Positions 44,159-52,030 of a DNA stretch of 64,000 nucleotides are shown piece after piece (positions within the stretch are counted from its first letter, which is position 1; each line of letters opens with the position of its first letter). The stretch is taken from assembly GCA_022842245.1 (NCBI GenBank), contig JALHPZ010000007.1:131378-195377 (forward strand), written 5' to 3'. This stretch comes from Gemmataceae bacterium (lineage in GTDB: Bacteria; Planctomycetota; Planctomycetia; Gemmatales; Gemmataceae). A program made the translations under genes and the position numbers. The notes under the pieces were generated by a model, which worked only from the letters and a program-made list of their open reading frames with translations, was not told the origin of the DNA and did no database searches.

Positions 44159-45176
44159 CGGCCGGCGCGACCGCGCGGCCGAACTTCTCGACCACCAATT
44201 CCGTGAGGAGGACCAGTTGCACGCGGCGGTCGACGAGGTGGTCGGCGTCGAGGCAGCGATCGAGCAATTCCATCAGGCTGTCGACGCCGACACGCTCCGC
44301 GCAGCGGCGGAGCTTGTCGGCGTCCGCCGGTTCAAGTCCGGCAACGTCCCCTCCCAGCGCCAACCGCAACGCGGTCGCGATCAGGTCCACGGCCAGCCCC
44401 AGCGCCGCGGACGCCCGCCGGCGCTGCGCGGCCGATTCCTTCCCGGCGTCCTCGATGAACTTCGCCCACACTTCCAGCAACGGCGCGCTTTGTGGCCGGG
44501 ACGACGACAGGAACGCGATCATCGCGGAGCGCAGGTCCAGCACGGCCGGATCGTTCAACGCCAGCGCCCGCTCGGCGCTGCCCCCGGCGAGCTTCAAGAG
44601 TCGATCCAAGGTGGCGCGATCGCGGACGCCGTGGTCCGCCAGCACCTTCTCGATCGCGGAGTCGGACAGCGGCGCAAACGGTATCACCTGACAGCGCGAG
44701 CGGATCGTCGCGAGTTGCGCATCCGCCGACGTCGCAAGCAGAATGATCGTCGTGCCCGGTGGCGGCTCCTCCAGGCTTTTCAAGAAGGCGTTCGCCGATT
44801 CGGCGTTGAAGTCGTCCGCGTCCTCGATCACCGCCACCTTGCGTGAACCGCGCGATGGCTTCAAGCCCAACGTCCCGATCAGTTCACGGATCGTATCGAC
44901 CGGCAGTTCCTGTTTGTCGTCGGGCTTGCGCACGAAGGAGCAATCGGGGTGCGTGCCGGCGGCGATCTGAACGCAGGCGGCGCAGCGGTCGCAGGCGGTG
45001 AGATCCTCCGGCGGAGCCTCGCACAGCAACGCCTTCGCGAACTCCAGGGCGAAGCGGCGCTTGCCGACGCCCGAAGGGCCACAGAAGAGATACGCGTGGG
45101 CCATCCGTCCGCGCCGGTAGGCGGTGCGGAGTTGATCGCGGGCGGCGTCGTGGCCGTGGATGCTCGACCAACTCAT
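44142..45176 (-). CDS. holB: DNA polymerase III delta-prime subunit
   Basis: This 344-residue AAA+ clamp-loader subunit starts SWSSIHGHDAARDQLRTAYR. It has a P-loop GPSGVGKR (residues 33-40), a zinc module Cys62/Cys65/Cys68/Cys79, VAVIEDADDFNAESANAFLK and the LEEPPPGTTIILLATS region, with the SRC sensor in TIRSRCQ. A helical C-terminal domain follows. An intact P-loop Lys and SRC are seen, so it resembles HolB/DnaX-type subunits, and genome context (next to tmk) favours delta prime. The start overlaps the tmk stop by 4 bases (ATGA). It is the last gene of the lip-tmk-holB run. Confidence 0.88.
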   Translation of the reverse strand: MSWSSIHGHDAARDQLRTAYRRGRMAHAYLFCGPSGVGKRRFALEFAKALLCEAPPEDLTACDRCAACVQIAAGTHPDCSFVRKPDDKQELPVDTIRELIGTLGLKPSRGSRKVAVIEDADDFNAESANAFLKSLEEPPPGTTIILLATSADAQLATIRSRCQVIPFAPLSDSAIEKVLADHGVRDRATLDRLLKLAGGSAERALALNDPAVLDLRSAMIAFLSSSRPQSAPLLEVWAKFIEDAGKESAAQRRRASAALGLAVDLIATALRLALGGDVAGLEPADADKLRRCAERVGVDSLMELLDRCLDADHLVDRRVQLVLLTELVVEKFGRAVAPAVTDRR

Positions 45177-45808
45177 GCCGGGTGCCCCCGCGCCGCGAGC
45201 AGCGGCCGCACGAGCGCGAGCGTTGCCGCGTGCACGGCGTCGGCGTCCGGCGAGGCGTCCAGGACGGCGATGCCGTCCGGATTCACGCGGGCCTCGGCCA
45301 GGTAGCCGTTGCGGACGCGCTCGTCGTAGTCGGCACCGCGGCTCTCGATCCGGTCCGCGGGTCGGCCGCGCCGCGAGCGTGCGGCTACCACCGGAAGATC
45401 GAACACAATGGTGAGGTCCGGCATCAGCCCGCCCGTGGTGAATCGTCCCACGTCCCAAAGTTCCCGCGGGTCCAACCCGCCGGCATGCCCCTGATACACC
45501 ACGTTCGCCAACAGGAAACGATCGGAAACAACAACCTCGCCGCGCGCGAGCGCCGGGCGGATGACGCGCGCGACCAGTTCGGCGCGGCTGGCCATGAAGA
45601 GCAACGCCTCGGCGCGGGCGTCGATCGCGGTCGCGCGGCCGTGGAGGAGGATTTCTCGAAGCTTCGCGCCGAGTTCGGTGCCGCCAGGGTCGACGCACGC
45701 CGTCACGGCGGCACCGCCGGCACGCAGGGCGTCCACGAGGCGGCGGACCTGCGTGGATTTGCCGGTACCGTCGATGCCGTCGAGCGAAAGGAAAATGGGT
45801 TCGGGCAT
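45173..45808 (-). CDS. tmk: dTMP (thymidylate) kinase
   Basis: This 211-residue enzyme phosphorylates dTMP to dTDP. It has IFLSLDGIDGTGKSTQVRRL with the P-loop at residues 11-18, the DR motif in VVVSDRFLLANVVYQG, and the LID region RSRRGRPADRIESRG with Arg-rich catalytic residues. The ATG at 45808 shares one base with the stop of the lipoyl-like gene, and its own stop overlaps holB by 4 bases. tmk-holB pairing is common in bacteria; the upstream link to lipoate genes is not. Confidence 0.92.
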   Translation of the reverse strand: MPEPIFLSLDGIDGTGKSTQVRRLVDALRAGGAAVTACVDPGGTELGAKLREILLHGRATAIDARAEALLFMASRAELVARVIRPALARGEVVVSDRFLLANVVYQGHAGGLDPRELWDVGRFTTGGLMPDLTIVFDLPVVAARSRRGRPADRIESRGADYDERVRNGYLAEARVNPDGIAVLDASPDADAVHAATLALVRPLLAARGHPA

Positions 45809-46041
45809 CAGAAGTCTGCTGGTTCGAGCGAGCCGAGTATCTGGCCGGCGACCAGTGTGTCGCCGGGCTGGGCGAACCGTTCGCGCAGGTAACCATCGGC
45901 CGGCGCGGGGATGTCCACGATCGCGCCGGGAAAGGCGATCTCGGCGATGCGGTCGCCTTCTCGGACCCGCTCGCCGGTGCGGACGAGCCACAAACTCAGC
46001 CGGCACCGCGGGCTGCCCACATCGGGCAAGGCGATTGGCAC
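45808..46041 (-). CDS. Stand-alone lipoyl/biotinyl-like domain lacking the acceptor lysine
   Basis: This 77-residue protein is a single biotinyl/lipoyl-type domain: PIALPDVGSP, LSLWLVRTGERVREGDRIAE, IVDIPAPADGYLRE and GDTLVAGQILGSLEP. In lipoylated domains the central turn reads E-(T/S)-D-K-A; here the aligned segment is IAFPGAIVDI, with Gly at the lysine position, so it should not be lipoylated at the usual site. The start is GTG 46041, or a TTG at 46050 that overlaps the lipA stop. It sits between lipA and tmk in overlapping frames, so it is surely transcribed with lipB-lipA. It may bind or present something to the lip enzymes; that is inference. Confidence 0.7.
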   Translation of the reverse strand: MPIALPDVGSPRCRLSLWLVRTGERVREGDRIAEIAFPGAIVDIPAPADGYLRERFAQPGDTLVAGQILGSLEPADF

Positions 46042-46046
46042 CGCGT

Positions 46047-46940
46047 TCAATGCGGCACCATCTCGTCGGCGTGGTAACTGGACCGCACGTACGGCCCGGC
46101 GACGACTTGCCGGAAGCCCAACAAGCGGGCGCGGGCGGCCAAATCGTCGAACTCCGAGGGCGGCACGTACCGGGCTACGGGTATGTGCTTGAGCGTCGGC
46201 GCGAGGTACTGGCCGAGCGTCAGCACGTCGCACGCGATGGCGCGCAGGTCGGCGAAGACGTCGAACAGTTCGTCGGTCGTTTCGCCGAGGCCGAGCATCA
46301 ACCCCGCCTTCGTCACGATATCCGGCCGGCGCTGCTTCACTCGATCCAGCAGATCGAGGCTGCGGCGATACTCCGCCCGGCCACGCACACGGCGGTAGAG
46401 TCGGGGCACGGTTTCGAGGTTGTGGTTGAACACGTCCGGGCTGGATTCGAGGACGCGGTCGATCGCGGCCGCATCGCCGAGGAAGTCCGGCGTCAGCACT
46501 TCGACGGCCGCGCCGGTGCGCTCGCGGACGGCGACGACGCAGCGGGCGAAGTGGTCGGCACCGCCGTCGGGCAGGTCGTCGCGCGTCACGGACGTGATGA
46601 CGACATGTTTCAAACCCAGTCGGGCCGCCGCCTCCGCGACGCGCGCCGGTTCGTCGTCTTCGAGCGGTTGCGTCTCGCCGCGCGGTACGGAGCAGAAGCC
46701 GCACGGCCTCGTGCAGACGTTGCCGAGCACCATGAACGTCGCCGTCCGGCGCGAGTAGCACTCCGGCCGGTTCGGACAGCGGGCGTTCTCGCAGACGGTC
46801 TCGAGTTTGAGATCGCGGAGCAGCGATTCGGTGAAAAAGTTCTCGTTGCCGACCGGGAGCGGGCGCTTGAGCCAGTCCGGCAGTCGGCGGGCGCCGATCG
46901 GGTGGCGTTCGGGGCGTTCAACGACGGTGAGCGTTCGCAT
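46047..46940 (-). CDS. lipA: Lipoyl synthase
   Basis: This 297-residue radical-SAM enzyme inserts two sulfurs into octanoyl groups. Both iron-sulfur clusters are visible: the auxiliary CENARCPNRPEC (Cys50, Cys55, Cys61) and the radical-SAM CTRPCGFC (Cys76, Cys80, Cys83). FNHNLETVPRLYRRVRGRA, KAGLMLGLGETTDE and the C-terminal VRSSYHADEM, whose RSSY serine ligates the auxiliary cluster, are also typical. The ATG at 46940 overlaps the end of lipB by 23 bases. All catalytic residues seem intact, in contrast to lipB. Confidence 0.94.
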   Translation of the reverse strand: MRTLTVVERPERHPIGARRLPDWLKRPLPVGNENFFTESLLRDLKLETVCENARCPNRPECYSRRTATFMVLGNVCTRPCGFCSVPRGETQPLEDDEPARVAEAAARLGLKHVVITSVTRDDLPDGGADHFARCVVAVRERTGAAVEVLTPDFLGDAAAIDRVLESSPDVFNHNLETVPRLYRRVRGRAEYRRSLDLLDRVKQRRPDIVTKAGLMLGLGETTDELFDVFADLRAIACDVLTLGQYLAPTLKHIPVARYVPPSEFDDLAARARLLGFRQVVAGPYVRSSYHADEMVPH

Positions 46941-47628
46941 GGAGGATGTTGTGCGAATGGAGGACGGTTTGTCGAGAGTATCCGAAGCGGGCGGCGATCG
47001 CGTTCGCGAGTTCAACGCGCACGCCGGCGAGGCGGACGCGGCGCGGGCTTTCGCGTTCGAGCGACGTCATCGACTTCGGGTCGCCATCGCAATCGATGGA
47101 TTCGAAGAGTTCGAGGTCCGGGCAGACATTGACCACGAGGCCGAATGCGGTGACCTCGGAGCGAACGGCGATACCGGCATGGGCGATGCGGCGCTCGCCC
47201 ACGCGCAGGCCGGGACGTTCGGAATCGACCGTCACATCGACACCGTAGCTAGCCACGACATCGCGGGTGGCCACCTGCAACTCGCGCAGGTATTCCCCCG
47301 GCGTGCGCCGCAGGCTCGCGAGGGGCAGGATGGGATAGGCACAGACCTGGCCGGGCACATGGAGCATCGTACCGCCGCCGCGAGCGACGTAGCGTAGCCG
47401 CCATTCGCGGCCGGCCATCGCTTCCGGCGAGAGGCGCACGTGCCGCCGGCTGCCGTCGCGGCCGATGGTCACGATCGGCGGATGCTCGCAGACGACCAGC
47501 GATGCCAGTTCCGGTTCGCCGCCAACCTCGTACACCAGCCGCCGCTGGAACGACAGGAACTCCTCGTAAGGAAGCGAACCGAGCAGGTACACGCGCAGCG
47601 ATGAGCGGACGTCCGCGATTTCCTCCAT
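46918..47628 (-). CDS. lipB: Lipoyl(octanoyl) transferase LipB, atypical active-site residues
   Basis: This 236-residue protein has the LipB fold markers VCEHPPIVTIGRDG and ARGGGTMLHVPGQVCAYPI (residues 82-100). By eye, the two catalytic positions differ from the E. coli enzyme: the lysine of GEKKICSLG corresponds to Arg147 in GERRIAHAG, and the cysteine of INPCG corresponds to a shifted Cys180 in SIDCDG. It may still be active with a moved cysteine. It is the first gene of the lipB-lipA-lipoyl-like-tmk-holB run. Normally it moves octanoyl groups from ACP to lipoyl domains of 2-oxoacid dehydrogenases and GcvH. Confidence 0.85.
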   Translation of the reverse strand: MEEIADVRSSLRVYLLGSLPYEEFLSFQRRLVYEVGGEPELASLVVCEHPPIVTIGRDGSRRHVRLSPEAMAGREWRLRYVARGGGTMLHVPGQVCAYPILPLASLRRTPGEYLRELQVATRDVVASYGVDVTVDSERPGLRVGERRIAHAGIAVRSEVTAFGLVVNVCPDLELFESIDCDGDPKSMTSLERESPRRVRLAGVRVELANAIAARFGYSRQTVLHSHNILHANAHRR

Positions 47629-47742
47629 GCCGTCTCGGTCCTCTCTTTGATTCGAATCATTCTACCCCATTCGATCGGCCTTGACGCGATCCGCCGATTC
47701 TGGCCTTCTGACGCTTTCTTCGGTTGATGAAACGTAGACGCC

Positions 47743-49314
47743 ATGAGCGACCGACTCAAAGGATTCATGCTCCATCCGCTCCTCCTCGCGGCCGTTCTCA
47801 CTCTCGTGAACGCCGCCAAGCCGGTGCTGATTGACGACACCGCCTACCTCGCGTTCGCCCGCCACCTCGCGGAACGTCCGTCCGAACCCTACGGGTTTTT
47901 CCTCTTCTGGTACGATTATCCGCACCCGGCGATCAAGCATGTGCTCCCGCCCGTGCTGCCGTACTGGCTCGGTCTCGGCCTCGCGTTGTTCGGCGAGGAT
48001 CTGTTCCTGCTCAAGCTCTGGCTGTTCCCGTTTGCCGCGGTCCTCGCCTACGCGGCACGATTCCTGTCACGACGATTCATGCCCGATTCGGCCGGTAAGG
48101 TCGCCGCCATGCTGACCATCGGCCCCGGGGCGCTGCCGTTTTTCAACTTCATGCTGGACCTCCCCGCGCTCGCATTGCAACTCGGCGCGATTGCACTCGC
48201 ATTCCGGGGTATCGATTCCCGACGAAGCTGGCCGTGGGCCGTGGGGACCGGTCTTGCGACGACACTTGCACTCCAGACGAAATTCTCCGTTCTCGGGCTG
48301 CCCGCGATCCTCCTCGCGATCGGATACTTTCCGGGGCGTATCCGTTTCGCCGTTCTCGCCGTCGCCATCGGGATTGGCGGATTCGTGCTATGGGAGGGAT
48401 ATGTTTATTCCGTCCACGGACTCTCACACTTCCTGCACCACACCTTCGGCTACGCGAAGGACACGAACGTGCAGACCAAAATGGCACTGGCGATCGCTTT
48501 GCTGGGTCATGTGGGGTTGACGGCGGGTTGGGCCGGCCGAACGCTCGCGTTTCCGGGTGCCGCGTTAATTTTCGGCTTGGGTTTCCTGACCCTTGCGTTT
48601 CTCCCTGTGCCCGGCACCTCGACGATTCTCGGAATGATGCTTCTCGTGCTTGGAGGCGGCGCGATTCTCCCCGTTCTCCGGTTCGCGATTCCGTTCCTTC
48701 TCCGCCGCGCGACCGCGCCGGAATCTCGCGTTCTCGCCGCCTGGCTTATCCTCGAAATCCTGGTCTACTTCGCCGTATCGCCTTTTCCGGCCGGCCGCCG
48801 AGTCCTCGGAATCACGGTGCCCTTGGTCCTCTTGCTGGCTCGCGAATTCGAGCTGACGCTCCGCGGCATCACCTTCGGTCTGGGTATGGCCCTCGCCGTC
48901 ACGGCGCTGGACGGACACGACGCCGCCGCCGAGCGATCGATTCCCCAACGAGCCGCCGCGATCACACGGGGCTCGGGCACGACGCATACCCTCGGCCATT
49001 GGGGCTTCCAGTACTACGCCGAGCGGGAGGGGATGCGGCTCGTCGATTCCCGCGTGACGCTCTTCGAGGCGGGCGATTGGCTGCTCGTGCCCATTGGCGA
49101 GCGCCCGCAGACCGGCGGCTATCGCGTGGTACCGAACTCCGAGACGATGGAACGGATCGCCGAGTTGGTCGAAGAGGATGTGATCCGCTTGAAGTCGATC
49201 CCGAACCTATATTCGGCACGCACGCCCTTCGCGGTGCGCACCGGTCCCCGCTTGAAGTACGAGTTGTATCGGATCCGAACGGCGACCGCCGCGACGATTA
49301 TTCGCGTGCCGTGA
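47743..49314 (+). CDS. GT39-like multi-pass membrane protein
   Basis: This 523-residue protein has about eleven membrane helices and a soluble C-terminal end. The first loop has KPVLIDDTAYLAFARHLAER and later DYPHPAIKHVLPPVLPYW, which matches the GT-C pattern of an acidic pair followed by a P-rich loop, as in GT39/PMT-like enzymes. The acidic motif is DD rather than DE. A polyprenyl-phosphate sugar transferase is likely but not certain. It diverges from lipB and is the third protein of this class in the window. Confidence 0.65.
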   Translation: MSDRLKGFMLHPLLLAAVLTLVNAAKPVLIDDTAYLAFARHLAERPSEPYGFFLFWYDYPHPAIKHVLPPVLPYWLGLGLALFGEDLFLLKLWLFPFAAVLAYAARFLSRRFMPDSAGKVAAMLTIGPGALPFFNFMLDLPALALQLGAIALAFRGIDSRRSWPWAVGTGLATTLALQTKFSVLGLPAILLAIGYFPGRIRFAVLAVAIGIGGFVLWEGYVYSVHGLSHFLHHTFGYAKDTNVQTKMALAIALLGHVGLTAGWAGRTLAFPGAALIFGLGFLTLAFLPVPGTSTILGMMLLVLGGGAILPVLRFAIPFLLRRATAPESRVLAAWLILEILVYFAVSPFPAGRRVLGITVPLVLLLAREFELTLRGITFGLGMALAVTALDGHDAAAERSIPQRAAAITRGSGTTHTLGHWGFQYYAEREGMRLVDSRVTLFEAGDWLLVPIGERPQTGGYRVVPNSETMERIAELVEEDVIRLKSIPNLYSARTPFAVRTGPRLKYELYRIRTATAATIIRVP

Positions 49315-49326
49315 TGCCACTGGCGT

Positions 49327-50313
49327 CTATTGAGTCTCGTACACGGCAGGGTTCACGCAGTGCGGTAGTCGCTCGCCCTTCACGCCGGCCAACAAGTTCC
49401 GCGCGCACAACGTCGCCATCGCGTTCCTCGTGTCCACGGTCGCGCTGGCGATGTGCGGCGCGATGACGCAGTTCGGCAGCGAATAGAGTTCGTGCTCCGG
49501 CGGCAGCGGTTCCGGTTCGGTCACGTCCAGCCCGGCCGCGAAGATCGTGCCGGTCCGCAGGGCGTTTGCGAGTGCGGGTTGGTCCACGTGCGGCCCGCGT
49601 GCCGTGTTCACGAAGACCGCCGTCCGCTTCATCTTCGCGAACTCCGCGGCCCCGAACATTCCCTTCGTCGTCGGGTTCAGGTCGGCATGCACCGAGACGA
49701 AATCGGACTCCGCGAGCAGGGTCTCGAGATCGACGTGCCGGGCACCGAGTTCGCGGTCGGCGTCCGGCTTCGGCTGTCGCGCGGTGTAGAGCACTTTCAT
49801 GCCCCAGCCGCCGTGGAGCCGCTTCGCCGTGGCGAATCCGATGCGGCCCATGCCGACGACGCCGAGCGTACGGCCGGCGAGATCGCGGCCCAGCCAGCCG
49901 AGCGGTTCCCAGGTCAGCCAGCGCCCGGCGCGGGCGTCGAGGGAGCTTTCGCCGAGCCGCCGCGCCGCCGCGAGGAGGAGCGTGACCGCGATATCCGCCG
50001 TGGCGTCTGTCAGCGCTCCTGGCGTGTTCCCCACGGGGATCTTCCGCGCCGTCGCGGCCGCGAGGTCGATGTTGTTCACGCCAACGGCGAAGTTCGACAC
50101 GACGCGCAGTTTCGGTGCGGCGTCCAGCAGTGCGGCGTCGATCCGGTCCGTCAACAGCGAGACCAGTCCGACGCAGGACCGGGCTTTCTCGCGGAGGATT
50201 TCCGGCGATGGCGGCAGCCGTTTGGGCCAAACCTCCACGTCGCACTCGGCTTCGATCAATTGGAGCCCGGCATCGGGGATGCGCCGCGCGACGAACACCT
50301 GCGGTCGGGCCAT
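49327..50313 (-). CDS. D-glycerate dehydrogenase / glyoxylate-hydroxypyruvate reductase
   Basis: This 328-residue protein is of the D-2-hydroxyacid dehydrogenase family. It has NFAVGVNNIDLAAATAR, the NAD(P)-binding VVGMGRIGFATAKRL (GxGxxG at 154-159), catalytic Arg239 in VNTARGPHVD, Glu268 in LDVTEPEPLP and His287 in IAPHIAS. The ordering and the EPLPPEH segment are closest to glyoxylate/hydroxypyruvate reductases, acting in glyoxylate or serine-cycle metabolism. The ATG at 50313 begins MARPQVFVARRIP; the upstream in-frame part is not protein-like. Confidence 0.88.
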   Translation of the reverse strand: MARPQVFVARRIPDAGLQLIEAECDVEVWPKRLPPSPEILREKARSCVGLVSLLTDRIDAALLDAAPKLRVVSNFAVGVNNIDLAAATARKIPVGNTPGALTDATADIAVTLLLAAARRLGESSLDARAGRWLTWEPLGWLGRDLAGRTLGVVGMGRIGFATAKRLHGGWGMKVLYTARQPKPDADRELGARHVDLETLLAESDFVSVHADLNPTTKGMFGAAEFAKMKRTAVFVNTARGPHVDQPALANALRTGTIFAAGLDVTEPEPLPPEHELYSLPNCVIAPHIASATVDTRNAMATLCARNLLAGVKGERLPHCVNPAVYETQ

Positions 50314-50438
50314 GGGAAGGCACCTCGGGGGAAGGACGGGCATTCTAGCCGGAACCAAACTCGCGCAGACACGATTTCCCGATCCCGTTATGGTCCCGGT
50401 TCGCGCAGACCCGCCCCCATCTGTACGGAGACAGACCC

Positions 50439-51410
50439 ATGACCCTCGAACGCTGGAAACTTCTGGCCGGCGGTTTCGGTATCGCGATCGTCGGCGTCGT
50501 CGCGATGGCCAACCCGCAGTGCCCCGGCAAAACCGACCCGGCGCGGGAAAAGGCCCCGCCGACGCGGGAAGTCGTCGCGCGGCCGGTAGATACGCCGAAA
50601 CCGATCGCATTGGTCACGCCGAAACCGGAACCGGCCGCCGTGCCCACGATTCCGGACGTCGTCGTCGGTACCGTGCCACCGATCGTCAATCCGCTGCCGA
50701 GCGTGCCGGCGTTGCCGGTCTCGCGCAAGGCCGAGACGGTCGTCGAGATTCCGCTCCCGGCGACGTCTTCGACAGTGGCGCTGCCGACGGTTTCTCCACT
50801 GACGATCGATCTGCCGAAGGTCGAAGCTGTGCCGAATCCGACTCCCGTCGCAGCTCCGCCCGTGTTGTCGCCATTGCCGTCGATTCCGTCGTCGCCCCCG
50901 CCGGCGATCGTCGCCGTCGAACCCGCGAAGGCTCGCCCGGCACCGAATCTCGCGCCGGCCCAGCCCGCATCCACCGCGCTCACGCCGACGCCGTTCCTCG
51001 AACCGCAGGTCGCGGCGCCGACGATCAAGGAGGAAGTGGAGACCCGCGTGCGCGTGGTGGTGCCGTTGGGCAAGAGCCAGGCGAAGTTCGAGGTGTTGAC
51101 CGGTGAAACGGTCCTGTTGCAGGCCGTCTGCGAGGCCGTGGAAGTGCGTTCGCCCGGCGACAAGACTGAGAAGGGAAGCGCCGCGTCGCCGATCAAGGCG
51201 AGCGGCAAGGTGCGCTTCACCGCTCCGGGCTGCGAGGGGACCTGCGATACGCTGGCCGTGCTGCCGGGCACCGGCGAGGTGGAACTGACCGGCAGCGTGC
51301 GCGTGACTTGCAAGCACGGGAAGGCCGAAACCGAAATCCAGGCGACCACGATGAAATTCAAACTCGGTTCGGCGCCGGCGGTTGTGCCGGTATCCGCAAA
51401 AGGCTACTGA
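50439..51410 (+). CDS. Proline-rich exported or membrane-anchored protein, unknown function
   Basis: This 323-residue protein begins MTLERWKLLAGGFGIAIVGV, a hydrophobic signal/anchor. A ~160-residue Pro/Val/Ala-rich low-complexity region (for example PKPEPAAVPTIPDVVVG) follows. The last ~110 residues look structured and beta-rich (TRVRVVVPLGKSQAKFEVLT, GKVRFTAPGCEGTCDTLAVL) with three cysteines. No family recognised. An intrinsic terminator at 51430 ends its transcript. Confidence 0.6.
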   Translation: MTLERWKLLAGGFGIAIVGVVAMANPQCPGKTDPAREKAPPTREVVARPVDTPKPIALVTPKPEPAAVPTIPDVVVGTVPPIVNPLPSVPALPVSRKAETVVEIPLPATSSTVALPTVSPLTIDLPKVEAVPNPTPVAAPPVLSPLPSIPSSPPPAIVAVEPAKARPAPNLAPAQPASTALTPTPFLEPQVAAPTIKEEVETRVRVVVPLGKSQAKFEVLTGETVLLQAVCEAVEVRSPGDKTEKGSAASPIKASGKVRFTAPGCEGTCDTLAVLPGTGEVELTGSVRVTCKHGKAETEIQATTMKFKLGSAPAVVPVSAKGY

Positions 51411-51429
51411 TCGATTCCGATACACCATT

Positions 51430-51468
51430 TCGCCCCACGTCGGAATTTCCGGCGCGGGGCGATTTCGT
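51430..51468 (+). terminator. Intrinsic terminator of the proline-rich protein gene
   Basis: A stem TCGCCCC (51430-51436) pairs with GGGGCGA (51456-51462), with further inner pairing around CGTCGG and CCGGCG. It is followed by TTTCGTGTTCT. It begins 19 bases after the stop codon of the preceding gene. Confidence 0.65.
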
Positions 51469-51532
51469 GTTCTAAAGTTCGCGAACGGGAATTGCTCCCG
51501 TTTGCCCGAACCGGACAATCGATTCGATCGCC

Positions 51533-52030
51533 ATGTTCGCCAACCTTCTTTTTGGATTCGATTTCGCTCCGTATCAGCCGTACCTGCCGCATTTGGTGGG
51601 CTGCGGTGTGGCGACGGGCGTCTTCGCCGCCGTGATTGCTCGCAAGCTTCTCACCGGCCGATCGCACGTGGATGCGTCCGACGCCGCCCGATCGGGTCCG
51701 AATGCCTTCGAGGAATCGAGTTTCGGCGATCGACGGAATTCGCTCCGCCGCGAAGGGCAACCGGTTCACGTGCACCTTGCGTCTCCGGCGTTTCATGGCA
51801 GTACGCGGGACGGATTGGTCATGGACCGTTCCACCGGCGGCCTGCGCATCCGTCTCGATTCGGCGGTCGCCCCCGGCACCGCGATCCAGATTCTCGCGAC
51901 CAACGCGCCGGACACGACCCCGTGGGTAACCGCGATCATCCGCAACTGCAAACCGGTCGACCGCCAGTACGAGATTGGCTGCGAATTCGAATCCACACCG
52001 CCGTGGAACGTCTTGCTGCTGTTCGGTTAA
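51533..52030 (+). CDS. PilZ-domain protein with N-terminal membrane segment
   Basis: This 165-residue protein has one N-terminal hydrophobic segment (LPHLVGCGVATGVFAAVIA). A C-terminal PilZ-like domain includes RRNSLRREGQPVHVHL, matching the RxxxR c-di-GMP motif, and DRSTGGLRIRL, matching D/NxSxxG. Late strands WVTAIIRNCKPV and YEIGCEFE complete the fold. It probably senses cyclic di-GMP at the inner membrane; the output is unknown. Its stop overlaps the convergent ThDP-enzyme gene by 4 bases. Confidence 0.72.
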   Translation: MFANLLFGFDFAPYQPYLPHLVGCGVATGVFAAVIARKLLTGRSHVDASDAARSGPNAFEESSFGDRRNSLRREGQPVHVHLASPAFHGSTRDGLVMDRSTGGLRIRLDSAVAPGTAIQILATNAPDTTPWVTAIIRNCKPVDRQYEIGCEFESTPPWNVLLLFG

